64,000 bases of DNA. Origin: Halomonas cupida. GTDB lineage: Bacteria; Pseudomonadota; Gammaproteobacteria; Pseudomonadales; Halomonadaceae. Both the position numbers and the translations under genes were made by a program. The notes under the pieces were generated by a model. It saw only the letters and a program-made list of their open reading frames with translations, ran no database searches and was not told where the DNA came from. The stretch is from positions 1 through 64,000 of the forward strand of contig NZ_FRCA01000008.1 of assembly GCF_900142755.1 (NCBI RefSeq). The letters are read 5' to 3'. Shown here in pieces: positions 19,098-27,954 of this stretch; within the stretch, counting starts at the first letter, position 1; each line of letters opens with the position of its first letter.

Positions 19098-20312
19098 TTA
19101 CTGGCCGGATACCATGCGAGCGATCGCGCGCTCGAGACGCTCAAGCCCCTCGACGATATCTTCCTCGGGGATCACCAGCGACGGTGCCATGCGCAGCACA
19201 TTGGGGCCGGCCACCAGAGCCATGACGCCCTCTTCGATCGCCAGCGGCAGAATATCCTTGGCACGGCCTTCATATTCCGGCGCCATCTCGGCACCCACCA
19301 GCAGCCCCTTGCCGCGGATCTCCTTGAACACGCCATGCTTGCGGTTGATGATTTCCAGATGCTCGCGGATCAGGTCGAAGCGCCTGTTGGCGCCTTCCAG
19401 AACCTCAGGGGTATCAATGTGACGCACCGCCGCCAGGGCCACAGCTGAGGCCAGAGCGTTACCACCATAGGTGGAGCCGTGAGTGCCGATCGCCATCGCC
19501 GGGGCAACACGATCCGTGGTCAGCATGGCGCCCACCGGGAAACCGCCACCGATCCCCTTGGCGCTGGTCAGGATGTCCGGGCTGACCCCGTAATCCATGT
19601 AGGCATACAGCGAGCCGGTACGGCCGGCGCCGGTCTGCACTTCGTCGAACACCAGCAGCGCGTCATGCTGATCACACAACTCACGCAGACCGCTGAGGAA
19701 CTCCTGTGTCGCCGGCAGGATGCCGCCTTCGCCCTGAATCGGCTCGACCATCACTGCACAGGTGTTGTCGTCGATCAGTTCGCGCACGCTATCCAGGTTG
19801 TTGAACTCGGCGTGCACGATACCGCCCGGCACCGGACCGAAACCCTGGGAGTATTTCGGCTGACCGCCTACGCTGACGGTGAAGAAGGTGCGACCATGGA
19901 AGGACTGACCGAAAGATATGATACGGTGCTTGTGCTCGCCGTGGTTGTTGTAGGCCCAGCGACGTGCCAGCTTGAGAGCTGCTTCGTTGGCTTCACCACC
20001 GGAGGAACACAGGTAGACCTTGTCGGCGAACGTCCGCTCGGTCAGCTCACGGGCCAGTTCCAGTGCCGGCTCGTTGGTGTAGACGTTGGACAGGTGCCAG
20101 AGCTTGTCGGCCTGATCCTTCAGCGCATTGACCAGCACCGGATGGCAGTGGCCAAGGGCATTGACCGCGATGCCGCCAGCGAAATCGATGTACTCTCGAC
20201 CATCCTGGTCCCACAGACGGCTACCCTCACCGCGTACCGGAATCACCTTCTGCGGGGAGTAGTTGGGCACCATGTACTGATCGAAATCGGCACGAGTCGG
20301 TCTAGAGGTCAT
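19098..20312 (-). CDS. astC: Succinylornithine / acetylornithine aminotransferase
   Basis: PLP-dependent class III aminotransferase, third step of the pathway. The PLP lysine is in [16 protein letters not shown], with [17 protein letters not shown] and [12 protein letters not shown] also present. The 404-aa protein is full length. ATG 20312 has GGAGA upstream. It is the first gene of the operon, preceded by a ~215-bp promoter region with a TATACT -10-like hexamer on the minus strand (plus strand 20379-20384). Homologues also serve arginine biosynthesis, but operon position points to catabolism. Confidence 0.93.
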   Translation of the reverse strand: MTSRPTRADFDQYMVPNYSPQKVIPVRGEGSRLWDQDGREYIDFAGGIAVNALGHCHPVLVNALKDQADKLWHLSNVYTNEPALELARELTERTFADKVYLCSSGGEANEAALKLARRWAYNNHGEHKHRIISFGQSFHGRTFFTVSVGGQPKYSQGFGPVPGGIVHAEFNNLDSVRELIDDNTCAVMVEPIQGEGGILPATQEFLSGLRELCDQHDALLVFDEVQTGAGRTGSLYAYMDYGVSPDILTSAKGIGGGFPVGAMLTTDRVAPAMAIGTHGSTYGGNALASAVALAAVRHIDTPEVLEGANRRFDLIREHLEIINRKHGVFKEIRGKGLLVGAEMAPEYEGRAKDILPLAIEEGVMALVAGPNVLRMAPSLVIPEEDIVEGLERLERAIARMVSGQ

Positions 20313-20480
20313 CAGGATTCTCCGCTGTCATGAAAGTAAACGCCGGCCGGAGACGTCTCGGGCCAGTGGCTCATTCGAGTATAGGGAGACGCTGCCTTCA
20401 GGGCTTTCAGCGATGGGACCCGGATTTTCATAAAGCCCGGGGCCAACCATGGTGACGCCCTGGTAGAGCGGTACCAGACT

Positions 20481-20519
20481 CCACCACTGCCCTCCACCAC
20501 TACTCTCCACCACAGCCGG
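20481..20519. repeat. Three 13-bp tandem repeats (CCACCAC core)
   Basis: CCACCAC recurs exactly every 13 bases at 20481, 20494 and 20507, directly in front of the ribosome binding site of the methyltransferase gene. Function unknown; spacing is slightly more than one helical turn. Confidence 0.6.
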
Positions 20520-20527
20520 GAGTTGCC

Positions 20528-21154
20528 ATGATCAATACCACCCGCTGGAACCGACTGCGCTACTCCTGCTATGCGCCGATCTACGACCGCGTGGCAGGTC
20601 CACTGTTTCGACGTGCTCGCCGCGAATCATTGCGTGCGGTTCCCTGGCAATCCGGGATGAAGGTATTGCTGGTGGGAGCCGGCACCGGGCTCGATCTGCT
20701 CTGGCTGCCCCGTGATGTGGAGATCCATGCCACCGACCTGTCGCCGGCGATGGTCAAGCGCCTCGAAACCCGCGCCCGCAAGTTGAGCATCGATGTCGAG
20801 GCTCGAGTGATGGATGCGGCGCAGCTCGACTATGCCGATGGCGAGTTCGACATCGTGGTCATGCACCTGATCGTCGCGGTAATGCCTGACCCTGCTCGGG
20901 GCCTGCGAGAGGCCTGCCGCGTGCTCAATGACCAGGGCCTGTTGTGTGTCATGGACAAGTTCCAGTCGGACGAGCGTCCGTCGGGAATTGTGCGCCGCGG
21001 CCTCAACCTCGTCACCACCACTCTGGCCACCGACATTACCCGCCAGGCCCGCCCACTGCTCGAGCAGGCCGGGTTTCGGATCGACGAGGATGCGCCAGTG
21101 ATGATGGGCCGGTTGTTTCGACGCCTGCAGGCCAGCAAGGCAGTCACAAGTTGA
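20528..21154 (+). CDS. Class I SAM-dependent methyltransferase (PmtA-like)
   Basis: A 208-aa methyltransferase. The SAM site is VLLVGAGTGLDLLWL (residues ~45-59) followed by IHATDLSPAMVKR. Length and the N-terminal YAPIYDRVAGPLFRRAR resemble bacterial phosphatidylethanolamine N-methyltransferases, which make phosphatidylcholine in steps; the acceptor cannot be proven from sequence. GGGAG lies ahead of the ATG. It is divergent from astC. Confidence 0.75.
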   Translation: MINTTRWNRLRYSCYAPIYDRVAGPLFRRARRESLRAVPWQSGMKVLLVGAGTGLDLLWLPRDVEIHATDLSPAMVKRLETRARKLSIDVEARVMDAAQLDYADGEFDIVVMHLIVAVMPDPARGLREACRVLNDQGLLCVMDKFQSDERPSGIVRRGLNLVTTTLATDITRQARPLLEQAGFRIDEDAPVMMGRLFRRLQASKAVTS

Positions 21155-21183
21155 TTTCTCGAACAAGTCAGGAGCACGAAGCT

Positions 21184-22026
21184 TTAATACCCATTACCCA
21201 GAGCGATCAGAGTGGTAGCAATAATCGACAAGCCGATACCAGCAAGACGTCGTAGTCCAACACTCTCCTTGCGGAAGAACGAACCGAGCAGGACGGGAAC
21301 CAGAGGATAGAGCGAAATGATCACAATGCTGGTCAACGCCAGGGATCCTTGAAGCGAGAAGATGTAGAGAGCCAGTCCTGTCGCACTGATTCCGCCAGCC
21401 ACAGCGGAAATGGATGCATTCCGGAGTGCCACAGTCTTCAATCTGGAATATGGCGCAAGCCATAACGCCCCGAAGAACATGCATGCCGCGATGGCATAGA
21501 GAGCAGAAGCGTCCTTCACCTGCCCCAACACAAGGAGCTGCACGGCAAACCCGAGACCTGCTCCGAGCCCCATGAGCACTCCTCGGGAAGCAGGCAGCGC
21601 TGCATGGAGTTTCTGTGCTGGTCCACCAGCCGAAACGAGCCAGAGACCCGGAATGGCAATCACAACCCCCATCATCATGACAGTGGTTGGCAGCTCACCC
21701 AACAGCACCATGGAAAAGGCAAGGGCAATGACCATCATGGAAACCGAGCTGACAGGAACAACCACACCAAACGATGACACAGCCAGCCCCTTATAGAGAA
21801 ACAGAGCTCCGCAGGCCGAGCCCGCGCCGGCGACAATCCCCCACCATCCAGCGGCACTACTCCAGTTCGAGAACTGCAGTGCGAGTATCAATGCAACAAG
21901 AGATCCGCCTAGATGGGTAAAAAAGGCCAAACGAACGGGAAAATCCTTCTCTACAACCATCCCATTGACAAAATGAGTAAACCCAAGAGACAACATCGCA
22001 GACAAGGATATCAAGAGAGTCGACAT
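21184..22026 (-). CDS. EamA/DMT-family transporter
   Basis: A 280-aa protein with ten predicted hydrophobic segments in the two-fold EamA arrangement of the drug/metabolite transporter superfamily; substrate unknown. GAGGA precedes the ATG. It is divergent from a LysR regulator (152-bp gap), the common regulator-exporter arrangement. Base composition is visibly more AT-rich than the flanking ast and argR-like genes. Confidence 0.85.
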   Translation of the reverse strand: MSTLLISLSAMLSLGFTHFVNGMVVEKDFPVRLAFFTHLGGSLVALILALQFSNWSSAAGWWGIVAGAGSACGALFLYKGLAVSSFGVVVPVSSVSMMVIALAFSMVLLGELPTTVMMMGVVIAIPGLWLVSAGGPAQKLHAALPASRGVLMGLGAGLGFAVQLLVLGQVKDASALYAIAACMFFGALWLAPYSRLKTVALRNASISAVAGGISATGLALYIFSLQGSLALTSIVIISLYPLVPVLLGSFFRKESVGLRRLAGIGLSIIATTLIALGNGY

Positions 22027-22178
22027 TTACATCCTCGTTTCCTCACATTCAATACCCACGAACTTCAGCATTGAGCATCTGATCGCGGAACATTACCGTT
22101 CCTCAATACCCATGAAGTTAACGTCAGAAAGCAGGAAAGGAAAAATCAACTTGTCTCATTGACGCATGAGGAAGACTG

Positions 22179-23111
22179 ATGGCAAGAAGACCGGATATCA
22201 CAGTGTCACAACTTGGAACCTTTCTTCATGTCATCGAGGAAGGGTCTTTCACGGGTGCTGCGCGGCGCCTTGGAGTGAGTCAATCAGGTGTCAGTCACTC
22301 CATTGCTTCCCTCGAACGTCTTGTCGGTCACGATCTGATACACAAGCAAAGCCACCCTCTTCAACCCACCGGACCTGGAGAGGTTGTACTCGCCAGTGCA
22401 AGAAGGATCACATTCGAAATAGAGCAACTGCATTCCAGTGTCGAAGCTCTGCATAACACCATAGATGAATCACTTTGCATCGCCTGCATCCCCAGCGTAT
22501 CGCAAGGCCTCCTGGAGCCATTCATCAATGAGTTTAACCGTCAATTTCCACAATCCATTGGCCTGATTCTCGAAGGCGTCGAGGAAGAGGTAAAAGATTG
22601 GGTAGAAGGCGGAATCGTTGATATAGGAATAACGACAGATACCACGATAATCAACCACTCATACTGGCACGACAACTTTTCATGGATTGAAATAAAGGAT
22701 GATGAAATTCATGTCGCCATGCCAAAGGGTCATCCTCTTGAAGAGACTCAGGCAGTGGATATCGAGAAGGTTCCTGAACACCCCTTGATCATGTCATCAG
22801 GTGGCTGCGAGGCTCTGGTTCACCACATCCTGTCGCCCGTGATTGAAGACGAGACAGCCTTTCAAGTGGATTTCTGGGTCAGGAATACCGCAACACTCCT
22901 CAACATGGTGGAGCAGAATGTTGGTATCAGCTTGATACCAGAGCTCGCGTTACAGAAAAAACCTCAGACCAATGTCGTTCTCAGAAGGATGAATCCACCA
23001 GTTCATCGAACCATCATAGCGTTCTGGCCCCGACGACAAGGCATCAGCAGGATAGGAGGAATATTCACTGAGCGCCTGAAGGCTGCACACACAACAGAAA
23101 TACGGGACTGA
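22179..23111 (+). CDS. LysR-family transcriptional regulator
   Basis: A 310-aa regulator. The N-terminal HTH is at about residues 17-45 (FLHVIEEGSFTGAARRLGVS), followed by a periplasmic-binding-protein-like effector domain with the end motif VEQNVGISLIPELAL. Its likely target is the divergent EamA transporter. The gene is AT-richer than most of the window (stretches near 22620-22680 are close to 40% GC), suggesting acquisition with the transporter. Confidence 0.88.
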   Translation: MARRPDITVSQLGTFLHVIEEGSFTGAARRLGVSQSGVSHSIASLERLVGHDLIHKQSHPLQPTGPGEVVLASARRITFEIEQLHSSVEALHNTIDESLCIACIPSVSQGLLEPFINEFNRQFPQSIGLILEGVEEEVKDWVEGGIVDIGITTDTTIINHSYWHDNFSWIEIKDDEIHVAMPKGHPLEETQAVDIEKVPEHPLIMSSGGCEALVHHILSPVIEDETAFQVDFWVRNTATLLNMVEQNVGISLIPELALQKKPQTNVVLRRMNPPVHRTIIAFWPRRQGISRIGGIFTERLKAAHTTEIRD

Positions 23112-23142
23112 CCCGTTCTTCAGCCAGCACCACCTGGAGCCA

Positions 23143-24120
23143 TCAGCCGCCCAGGCGTTCTTCCCGTGGGGTGATACCGAAGTGATTGCGGTAGGCAGTG
23201 GAAAAGTGTGCCGCCGAGGAGAACCCGGTCTGCAGGGCGATCTCGCCGGCAGGGCGATCGGACTCGCGCAGCATGCGTCTGGCACGTTGCAGGCGCAGGT
23301 CGAGGTAATAGCGGCTCGGTACTGACTTGAGATACTTCTTGAACAACCGCTCCAGTTGCCGCCGCGACACCCCCAGATGTTCAGACAGCTCGTGGGTGGT
23401 GAGCGGTTCCTCGATATTGGCTTCCATCAACTGCACCGCTTCGACCAGGCTCTGCGGGGCATGGGACAGGCGTGAACGCAGCGGGATCTGCTGCGGTTCA
23501 TCGCCCATGCGGATGCGCTCCATGACGAAGTACTCGGAAATCCGCGTGGCCAGCGCCGGGCCATGATGGTTGGAGACCAGCGTGATCATCATGTCCATCG
23601 CTGCGGTGCCTCCACCACAGGTAATGCGGTCGCGGTCGATCTCGAACAATTGCTGGGACAAGCGTACCCGCGGATGCGCGGCGGCAAAGGCCTCGAAACG
23701 CTGCCACGGCAGCGTGGCGCTGTAACCGTCGAGCAGACCAAGGCGTGCCAAGGCCTCGGTACCGCCGCCGATACCGCCGATCATGACCCCTGACGAGGCC
23801 AGCCGCTTGAGCCAGCCTCCCAGTTCATCGGGAATACCGCTGGGCAACATCGCAGGTCCGCAGACCAGCACCATATCGGGATAATGGGTAATGTCGTCCA
23901 GTGCCGCTGGTGCCAGGGTCTGCCGCGAGGTACTGGTCACCGCTTCGCCGCCACAGCTGTAACTGGTCAAGCGATAGAGCGTTCGCCCATGGAGCAGATT
24001 CGCTACATGCAGTGGTTCAGTGGCGCAAGCATGCGCCAGCAGGGAAAACCCCGGCATCACAACAATCCCTACCTCTCGCGTCAGCGCTGGGGAACGTGAA
24101 GTGATGGAGGCATCGGACAT
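23143..24120 (-). CDS. GlxA-type AraC-family regulator (ArgR/GbdR/CdhR-like)
   Basis: A 325-aa regulator with an N-terminal DJ-1/PfpI-like domain (GIVVMPGFSLL, GGIGGGTEALARLGLLDGY) and a C-terminal double HTH (VSRRQLERLFKKYLKSVPSRYYL and GFSSAAHFSTAYRNHFGITPREE). EANIEEPLTT and the HTH closely resemble Pseudomonas ArgR, which activates arginine succinyltransferase genes; GbdR and CdhR are close relatives. Its location a few kilobases from the ast operon supports an arginine role. ATG 24120 is preferred over 24138. The EamA/LysR pair and the methyltransferase separate it from astC. Confidence 0.8.
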   Translation of the reverse strand: MSDASITSRSPALTREVGIVVMPGFSLLAHACATEPLHVANLLHGRTLYRLTSYSCGGEAVTSTSRQTLAPAALDDITHYPDMVLVCGPAMLPSGIPDELGGWLKRLASSGVMIGGIGGGTEALARLGLLDGYSATLPWQRFEAFAAAHPRVRLSQQLFEIDRDRITCGGGTAAMDMMITLVSNHHGPALATRISEYFVMERIRMGDEPQQIPLRSRLSHAPQSLVEAVQLMEANIEEPLTTHELSEHLGVSRRQLERLFKKYLKSVPSRYYLDLRLQRARRMLRESDRPAGEIALQTGFSSAAHFSTAYRNHFGITPREERLGG

Positions 24121-24259
24121 GGGAAACTCTCTGACCAATCATGGGGACCCACCCCCATTCTACGCCAGGAAAGTTCCTGAAATCAGGGATGATTTACCCG
24201 TTAAAGCGACACAGGAGATGGATGGCCCCGCAACCAGCGATGGCAGCAGCGGAAACCGC

Positions 24260-24432
24260 TATTAACATGGCAATCAAATAGCTCATCCTGATCGATTTGA
24301 TTGTCGTCCACACCACACTAGCGCAGATGCATGGATCTGCTGGTGTGGTGCGGTCTCGCGTCGGCCTGATGGCCGACGGCAGCACGTCCCTGTGCAGCCA
24401 TTAACCCAACATGAAAGCATGCCGGGTTAATA
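24260..24432 (+). repeat. 173-bp multi-hairpin repeat element, copy A
   Basis: Bounded by TATTAAC and GTTAATA. Five stems are visible: CAATCAAAT/ATTTGATTG (24271-24303); CCACACCACAC/GTGTGGTGCGG (24308-24353) enclosing GCAGAT/ATCTGC; CGTCGGCC/GGCCGACG (24359-24378); GGCAGCAC/GTGCAGCC (24378-24399, one A-A mismatch); TTAACCC/GGGTTAA (24401-24430). It lies downstream of fabV on the plus strand. No open reading frame is conserved. Copy B at 25941-26113 is the same length in the opposite orientation, with 11 substitutions. Confidence 0.9.
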
Positions 24433-24495
24433 CTGCCACCGAGGTGCTGCCGGAGTCAGAGCCTGGCGACCTGGCCTGAGTGTTGCAGCTGAACC

Positions 24496-25692
24496 TTATA
24501 GTTGAACGACGTCGAAGCTGATGTCCGGATCGACGTCAGCGTCGTAGTCGACGTCGTCACGCTCGAAGCCGAACAGCTTGAGGAACTCGTGCTTGTAGCC
24601 GGCGTAGTCGGTGATATCGAACAGGTTCTCGGTGGTCACCTGAGGCCACAGGTCCTTGCAGGCCTGCTGCACGTCGTCACGCAGTTCCCAATCATCCAGG
24701 CGCAGACGGCCCGCATCATCGGTGCTGAACTCACCACCGTAGAGGCGCTCACCAAACAGGCGGTTGAGCTGATCGATGGTGCCCTCATGCAGTCCCTGGG
24801 CCTTCATCACCTTATAGACCATGGCGATATACAGCGGCATGACCGGAATCGCCGCACTGGCCTGGGTGACTACAGACTTGAGTACCGCAACGTTGGCACC
24901 GCCACCGCTGGTCTTGAGCTGAGCATCGATGGCGCTGGCGGCGCGATCGAGGTCTTCCTTGGCCTTGCCGAGGGCGCCGTGCCAATAGATCGGCCAGGTG
25001 ATCTCGGTGCCGATGTAGCTGAATGCCACACTACGGGCACCCGGTGCCAACACACCAGCATCGGCCAGTGCCGACATCCACAGTTCCCAATCCTGGCCAC
25101 CCATGACATCGGTGGTATCGGCGATTTCCTGCTCGGTCGCCGGCTCCACTTCTGCCTCGATGATGGTGTCCTTGTTGGTGTCGATGGCGGTGGCACGGTA
25201 GGTCTCGCCGATCGGCTTGAGGCTGGAACGCTTGAGCTCACCGCTGTCAGGCAGCTTGCGTACCGGAGACGCCAGCGAGTAGACGACCAGATCCACCTGC
25301 CCCATGTCCTGTTGGATCAGCTCGATGGCCTTGTCGCGTGCCTCGTGGGAGAAGGCATCGCCATTGATCGACTTGCTGTACAGCCCTTCGGACTTGGCAA
25401 AACGATCGAAGGCCGCCGAGTTGTACCAGCCGGCAGTACCCGGCTTTTTCTCACTACCGGGCTTTTCGAAGAACACGCCCAGAGTGTCAGCGCCATAACC
25501 GAATGCCGCGGTGATGCGCGCAGCCAGGCCGTAGCCACTGGATGCACCGATCACCAGAACCTTCTTCGGGCCCTGGCCAGCATTCAGACCACGCGCGCGG
25601 GTTGCCTCGATCTGCTCGAGCACGTTCTTCTCGCAGCCGACGGGATGAGTTGTGGTGCAGATGAATCCGCGAACCTTGGGCTTGATGATCAC
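24496..25692 (-). CDS. fabV: Enoyl-[ACP] reductase FabV (trans-2-enoyl-CoA reductase)
   Basis: NADH-dependent reductase of the last step of fatty-acid elongation; FabV enzymes are naturally triclosan-tolerant. The 398-aa length is standard. The nucleotide-binding motif is [16 protein letters not shown] and the active-site Y-X8-K is [10 protein letters not shown]. The GTG at 25692 gives the family N-terminus [17 protein letters not shown] and has AGAGG 6 bases upstream; the ATG at 25743 would add 17 atypical residues. It is monocistronic and flanked on both sides by inverted copies of the 173-bp repeat. A palindrome CGCTA-TTC-TAGCG (25746-25758) sits upstream around a TAGAAT -10-like hexamer. 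Confidence 0.93.
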   Translation of the reverse strand: MIIKPKVRGFICTTTHPVGCEKNVLEQIEATRARGLNAGQGPKKVLVIGASSGYGLAARITAAFGYGADTLGVFFEKPGSEKKPGTAGWYNSAAFDRFAKSEGLYSKSINGDAFSHEARDKAIELIQQDMGQVDLVVYSLASPVRKLPDSGELKRSSLKPIGETYRATAIDTNKDTIIEAEVEPATEQEIADTTDVMGGQDWELWMSALADAGVLAPGARSVAFSYIGTEITWPIYWHGALGKAKEDLDRAASAIDAQLKTSGGGANVAVLKSVVTQASAAIPVMPLYIAMVYKVMKAQGLHEGTIDQLNRLFGERLYGGEFSTDDAGRLRLDDWELRDDVQQACKDLWPQVTTENLFDITDYAGYKHEFLKLFGFERDDVDYDADVDPDISFDVVQL

Positions 25693-25745
25693 GACAGACC
25701 TCTTCGTTCCAGGCGGGAAACCGCCCTGAATTGACTTGGGCAAAA

Positions 25746-25758
25746 CGCTATTCTAGCG
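25746..25758. promoter_or_regulatory. Palindrome overlapping a -10-like hexamer upstream of fabV
   Basis: CGCTA-TTC-TAGCG is a perfect 5-bp inverted repeat, and the minus strand reads TAGAAT across it. It may be an operator or core promoter for fabV; no clear -35 box was found. Confidence 0.35.
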
Positions 25759-25940
25759 GCCTGGAGAGCTGCTGTCCGCACCGATCCACCTCCCAGTCCA
25801 GCCAAACCGGTTCCGAGCGCGGCCATTTGCACCTTGCTCCGTCGTCATGGCTGCGGCAGCATGCTGCCACTGCTCCGGTGTGGCGCTCCAGAAGTTGGCA
25901 TGACTTCCGCTGTCATACTGGGTCGATGGTCAGGCGCCGT

Positions 25941-26113
25941 TATTAACCCGGCATGCTTTCATGTTGGGTTAATGGCGGCACAGGGACGTGCCGCCGTCGG
26001 CCATCGGGCCGACGCGAGACCGCACCCCACCAGCAGATCCGCGCATCTGCGCCAGTGGGGTGCGGACGACAATCAAATCTATCAGGAGGAGCTATTTGAT
26101 TGCCATGTTAATA
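25941..26113 (-). repeat. 173-bp multi-hairpin repeat element, copy B (inverted)
   Basis: Reverse complement of copy A with 11 substitutions. Stem 2 here is CCGCACCCCAC/GTGGGGTGCGG and is perfectly paired. Relative to copy A one position differs in both arms as a C-G to A-T exchange, a compensatory change. Stem 4 is the perfect GGCGGCAC/GTGCCGCC. Ends are again TATTAAC and GTTAATA. It lies between fabV and the 127-aa gene at 26157. Confidence 0.9.
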
Positions 26114-26156
26114 GTGATGTGGAACTTTCCTGGCCTGTATATCGAGGAGAAGAAGG

Positions 26157-26540
26157 ATGGACGCACAGACTCTGGTCGATGAACGCGGCGAGCTGTGGCT
26201 GACACTGGCACCGCTATGGCTCGAGCGAGAGCCCCGTGAAACCGACTATGCGCGCATGACCGAGGTGATCCTGCGCTACGGCCTGACGCTGAAGGAGCTG
26301 GAATGGGTCATGCGTCTGGAGCTGGCCCCGGTGCTGTCACGCCAGCAGATGTCGGTTGCCGGAGAATGGCGCAAGTTCGATGACTATCAGCTGATGAAGC
26401 GCCTTGTGGGTCACAACATGCGTCTGAAAGGCTGGCGGCGCTCGTTCTGGACCCTGTTCTCGGGCCTGACCACCATGATGGTACGCCCGCGCATCAACGA
26501 GTTGGTCGAACGTGTCGCGGTGGCCCAGGCAACGCAATGA
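26157..26540 (+). CDS. Hypothetical 127-aa protein (DUF7079-like)
   Basis: Small, mostly helical soluble protein with no signal peptide. The N-terminal DERGELWLTLAPLWLE and a later LSRQQMSVAGEW resemble the DUF7079 type, but I am not certain of the family. AGAAGG precedes the ATG. Charged and Trp-rich; the C-terminal half contains an amphipathic stretch (FWTLFSGLTTMM). It stands alone, 43 bp after repeat copy B. No function can be assigned. Confidence 0.65.
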   Translation: MDAQTLVDERGELWLTLAPLWLEREPRETDYARMTEVILRYGLTLKELEWVMRLELAPVLSRQQMSVAGEWRKFDDYQLMKRLVGHNMRLKGWRRSFWTLFSGLTTMMVRPRINELVERVAVAQATQ

Positions 26541-26573
26541 CACCGGACGGAGCCCAGGGGCTGTCTTGAAAGC

Positions 26574-27065
26574 TCAGGTCACTGGCTCATCCAGTGCCTG
26601 CTCCAACTCCAGCAACATATCGACGGCCGTGGCGCGCGGCCCGAAGCGGCATATAGTACGACCATCGCGACCGACCAGAAACTTGGTGAAGTTCCACTTG
26701 ATGGCACGTGTTCCCAGCACACCAGGCGCCTCCTGCTTGAGTGCCGTGAACAGCGGATGCGCCTTGCGGCCGTTGACCTCAACCTTTTCCATCAAGGGAA
26801 AGGTTACCGCATAGCGATGCTCGCCGAAGACACAGAACTCCTCAGCAGACTCGGGGGATTGATGGGCAAATTGATTGCAGGGGAAGCCCAGCACGGTAAA
26901 ACCGCGCTCACGATGTTCGCGATACAGGGCCTCGAGTTCAGCCAGCTGCGGTGTGAAGCCACACTTGCTGGCCACATTGACAATCAATAGCACCTGGCCG
27001 CGCAACGCACCAAGGTTGAAGGGTTCGCCGCTATGGGTACGGCATTCATGGTCGTGAACTGACAT
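26574..27065 (-). CDS. Glutathione peroxidase family protein
   Basis: Thiol peroxidase of about 163 aa that reduces hydroperoxides. The peroxidatic Cys is in NVASKCGFTPQ, the Gln in GFPCNQF and the Trp in KWNFTKFLV, the complete catalytic set of Cys-type enzymes. ATG 27065 is favoured (GAG 8 bases upstream) over the GTG at 27074. It shares the strand and probably the transcript with the upstream Nudix gene, 24 bp away. Confidence 0.92.
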   Translation of the reverse strand: MSVHDHECRTHSGEPFNLGALRGQVLLIVNVASKCGFTPQLAELEALYREHRERGFTVLGFPCNQFAHQSPESAEEFCVFGEHRYAVTFPLMEKVEVNGRKAHPLFTALKQEAPGVLGTRAIKWNFTKFLVGRDGRTICRFGPRATAVDMLLELEQALDEPVT

Positions 27066-27089
27066 TTCATGCACTCGCCGGGAATACCT

Positions 27090-27671
27090 TCACGATGACA
27101 CGCAAACCACAGATTCGCCAGCTCCGGCATGTTCGCGATCGCGCAGCAGGCTGACCGCCAGCCGAGTGTCCGGCGTCACCTCATCCAGCGCCAGAGCTTC
27201 ATCAATACTCATCCACCAGGCATCCGCCACCTCCTCGGGCTGCAGGCTCAAGTGGCCATCGAAGCTCACCGTGAACAGGCTGCCGAAGATGTGGTGGCCT
27301 TCCTCGCAATAGGTAAAGTCCAACACATGCGACAGGGGTTCGCGGCTTATGCCCAACTCCTCGGCCAACTCACGGCGCGCCGACTGGTGCACCGCCTCAC
27401 CCGCTGCCACAACGCCACCTGCGGCCAGATCGATGCCTCCAGCAAAGACTTCCTTGGTCAAGGTTCGACGCTGAACACAAAGCTCATGGCGTGAGTTACG
27501 TACCACAATATAGGTGGCGCGATGCCAGAAACCCATGCGCCGCATCTGGCTACGCCAGGCACTGCCACAGGGACGGTTACGAGCATCGACCACCTGGATG
27601 CGCTCTCTGGCAATCACTGGAGCCACGGGGCTCTCCTGCGGCACGGCAGGGATCGTGCTGTCCGTCGACAT
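27090..27671 (-). CDS. Nudix hydrolase (YfcD-like)
   Basis: A 193-aa hydrolase of nucleoside-diphosphate-linked compounds. The Nudix box GGVVAAGEAVHQSARRELAEELG fits G-x5-E-x7-REUxEExGU. The surrounding sequence (RAIYIVVRN-like strand before it, FAGGIDLAAGG) resembles E. coli YfcD and isopentenyl-diphosphate-isomerase-like Nudix proteins. GGAGG lies 9 bases before the ATG. Confidence 0.88.
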   Translation of the reverse strand: MSTDSTIPAVPQESPVAPVIARERIQVVDARNRPCGSAWRSQMRRMGFWHRATYIVVRNSRHELCVQRRTLTKEVFAGGIDLAAGGVVAAGEAVHQSARRELAEELGISREPLSHVLDFTYCEEGHHIFGSLFTVSFDGHLSLQPEEVADAWWMSIDEALALDEVTPDTRLAVSLLRDREHAGAGESVVCVSS

Positions 27672-27954
27672 CTATACTGGCCTCCAGCGCAAATGCTCCA
27701 GCCTAGCCCGCCGAAAGGCAATCGTCCACGCGCTGTGCGCGCCTGTTGTCCTCCGCACCGTGCCCTGGCAAGCATCCACTGACCAGAACCTGGTCAACCA
27801 CTTGTGTCGCTCATCACTACCCAACAGACTGCTCGACAAGTGCATTGGCACCACAGCTATCAACGCGGCACTTCCCTGTCGCGCGACACCGCCCTACGGA
27901 TATCTTCAGCTCCAATCTCGATAACTCCAATATCAACATCAGGGAGATGGCAAC

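Noticed and set aside
20379..20384. TATACT as the main astC promoter
   Set aside because: No acceptable -35 box at 16-18 bp and no clear ArgR-type site, so it is mentioned only within the astC entry.
24194..24385. A short minus-strand frame inside repeat copy A
   Set aside because: The frame is not conserved in copies B and C; the sequence is explained by its hairpins.
24502..25734. A 410-codon frame antisense to fabV
   Set aside because: Mirrors the fabV codons; no ribosome binding site or domain, while fabV is unmistakable.
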